Shown here one piece after another: positions 62,949 through 64,000 of a stretch of DNA of 64,000 bases (positions are counted from its first letter, which is position 1; every line of letters starts with the position of its first letter). The position numbers and the translations under genes were made by a program. The notes beneath the pieces are model-generated. The model did not search any database and was not told the DNA's origin. It saw only the letters and a program-made list of their open reading frames with translations. The stretch is from assembly GCF_023278185.1 (NCBI RefSeq), contig NZ_CP066356.1:6068001-6132000 (forward strand), given 5' to 3'. The DNA comes from Bradyrhizobium elkanii USDA 76 (GTDB lineage: Bacteria; Pseudomonadota; Alphaproteobacteria; Rhizobiales; Xanthobacteraceae).

Positions 62949-64000
62949 GCCGCCTTCTGTGGCACATCCTGCGTTTGAGCCGCAAGCCTGTCACTGCCGC
63001 CCGCCCGCGCGGGCAGCACCAGGGTAGCGACCAGCCCCGGATGGGCATCGCCGAGCCTCAGCTCGCCGCCGTGAAGCGTGGCGACCGCCGAGGCCAGGCT
63101 GAGGCCGAGACCGGAACCGGGTAAGGTGCGGCTCGCCTCGAGCCGGACGAAGCGCTCGACCGCGTGCTTGCGGTCGGCCTCGGGAATGCCCGGGCCGTGG
63201 TCGGTGACGCTGAGCAGGACCTGGTCGCCCTCGCGCCGCGCCTCGATCAGGATCTCCCGCGCATCCGCATTGAGCGGCTGCACGCTCGCGTCGGGCTTGC
63301 CGTATTTGATGGCATTCTCGACCAGGTTGGCGACCGCCTGGCTGATCAATTCGCGGTTGCCGTGAATCGGCGCCGACACGGTCTTCACCTGCAGCGTCAT
63401 GCCGTCGTCCTCGGCCAGCGGCTCGTACAGTTCGTGGATGCCGTTGGCGACATCGGCGCCGTCGAAATCGTCCATATTGCCGCGCGCCTGGCCGGACTCG
63501 GCACGCGCGATCATCAACAGGGCGTTGAAGGTACGGATCAGCCCGTCGGATTCCTCGATGGTCCGCTCGAGCGCCGCGCGATAGTCGGCCTCGCAGCCCG
63601 ACCGCGCCAGCGCCTCCTCGGCGCGGTTGCGCAGCCGCGTCAGCGGTGTCTTGAGGTCATGGGCGATGTTGTCGGAGACCTCCTTCAGCCCCGTCATCAG
63701 CGCCTCAATGCGCTCGAGCATGGCATTGAGATTTTCCGCCAGGCGATCGAGCTCGTCGCCGCTGCGGCCGACCGGCAGACGGCCGGACAGATCGCCGGCC
63801 ATGATGCGCTTGGTGGTTCCGGTCATGGCGTCGATCCGGTGCAGCACGCGACGGGCGACGAAGATGCCGCCGCCGATGCCGAGCACGACGACGACGAGGA
63901 TCGACCATTGCGCGGCCTTGGCGACGATGCCGAACAGCCGCCGCCGTTCCTCGAGGTCGCGCCCGACCAGCAGGCGGAAGCCGTTGTCCATCTGGGTGAC
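62945..64000 (-). CDS. Two-component sensor histidine kinase, 5' end outside window
   Basis: The frame is open to the right edge, so the N-terminus is missing. The visible ~350 residues contain the second membrane helix (WSILVVVVLGIGGGIFVARR), a HAMP linker (MAGDLSGRLPV), the HisKA box (SDNIAHDLKTPLTRLRNRA) and an ATPase domain (NLVENAIKYGK, DHGPGIPEADR, GSGLGLSLA). The D-L-K-T-P-L form of the phospho-acceptor box belongs to the OmpR-type HAMP kinases such as those sensing metals or envelope state. Its cognate response regulator is presumably just outside the window. It overlaps glnE by 4 bases. Confidence 0.9.
   Translation of the reverse strand, partial: VTQMDNGFRLLVGRDLEERRRLFGIVAKAAQWSILVVVVLGIGGGIFVARRVLHRIDAMTGTTKRIMAGDLSGRLPVGRSGDELDRLAENLNAMLERIEALMTGLKEVSDNIAHDLKTPLTRLRNRAEEALARSGCEADYRAALERTIEESDGLIRTFNALLMIARAESGQARGNMDDFDGADVANGIHELYEPLAEDDGMTLQVKTVSAPIHGNRELISQAVANLVENAIKYGKPDASVQPLNADAREILIEARREGDQVLLSVTDHGPGIPEADRKHAVERFVRLEASRTLPGSGLGLSLASAVATLHGGELRLGDAHPGLVATLVLPARAGGSDRLAAQTQDVPQKAA

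Overview
The window is GC-rich, with densely packed genes and many short catabolic operons under GntR, TetR, LysR or LuxR-type regulators. Codon use, gene content (oxalyl-CoA decarboxylase, NAD-linked formate dehydrogenase, osmoregulated glucan genes, a PleC/DivJ-like kinase, many tripartite-transporter-style genes) and dispersed palindromic repeats suggest an alphaproteobacterium of the Bradyrhizobium/Rhodopseudomonas group. That assignment is inference; no rRNA or tRNA gene is visible.

Layout. 1-10.2 kb: a truncated TetR gene, an SDR/carboxymuconolactone-decarboxylase-like pair, ilvD, then a catabolic block (tricarboxylate-type binding protein, PDC-hydrolase-like amidohydrolase, D-2-hydroxyacid dehydrogenase) divergent from a split ThDP decarboxylase, closed by a PanE-like reductase. 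10.4-12.4 kb: small DUF and NYN-LOTUS genes. 12.7-17.9 kb: an MFS carrier, a GntR regulator and a five-gene operon (sterol-desaturase-like protein, two small membrane proteins, a DUF6166-like protein, a zinc alcohol dehydrogenase). The carrier and the operon share an upstream motif.

18.1-24.4 kb and 32.0-36.1 kb form an oxalate system: an ADP-forming acyl-CoA synthetase-like protein, a GntR regulator, oxalyl-CoA decarboxylase, formyl-CoA transferase, two OxlT-type carriers, an unannotated 45-residue protein and a CBS-domain protein. A 17-bp dyad, TGGNAT-N5-ATNCCA, recurs at seven places, all in promoter regions of these genes. Formate dehydrogenase fdsGBA-fdhD-fdsD with its divergent LysR gene (52.7-59.8 kb) would complete oxidation of oxalate to CO2 with NADH, but it carries no copy of the dyad.

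24.4-31.9 kb holds an XRE/DUF2975 pair, a DUF2147 protein, an MFS carrier behind a structured, terminator-bearing leader, a LuxR-type regulator and a repeat-rich autotransporter. 36.3-39.3 kb holds a nitronate monooxygenase, a quinone reductase, an RlpA-like protein and a stray 67-bp duplicate of the quinone reductase gene. 39.3-42.7 kb is an alkylsulfatase gene split in its signal peptide by a 1332-bp IS481-type element; removing the element and one 3-bp repeat restores a 673-residue frame. Then come an EamA exporter and its TetR regulator sharing an operator, a CDF metal transporter, a PAS histidine kinase with a CtrA-like box upstream, the opgG/opgH glucan genes, glnE and, running off the right edge, a sensor kinase.
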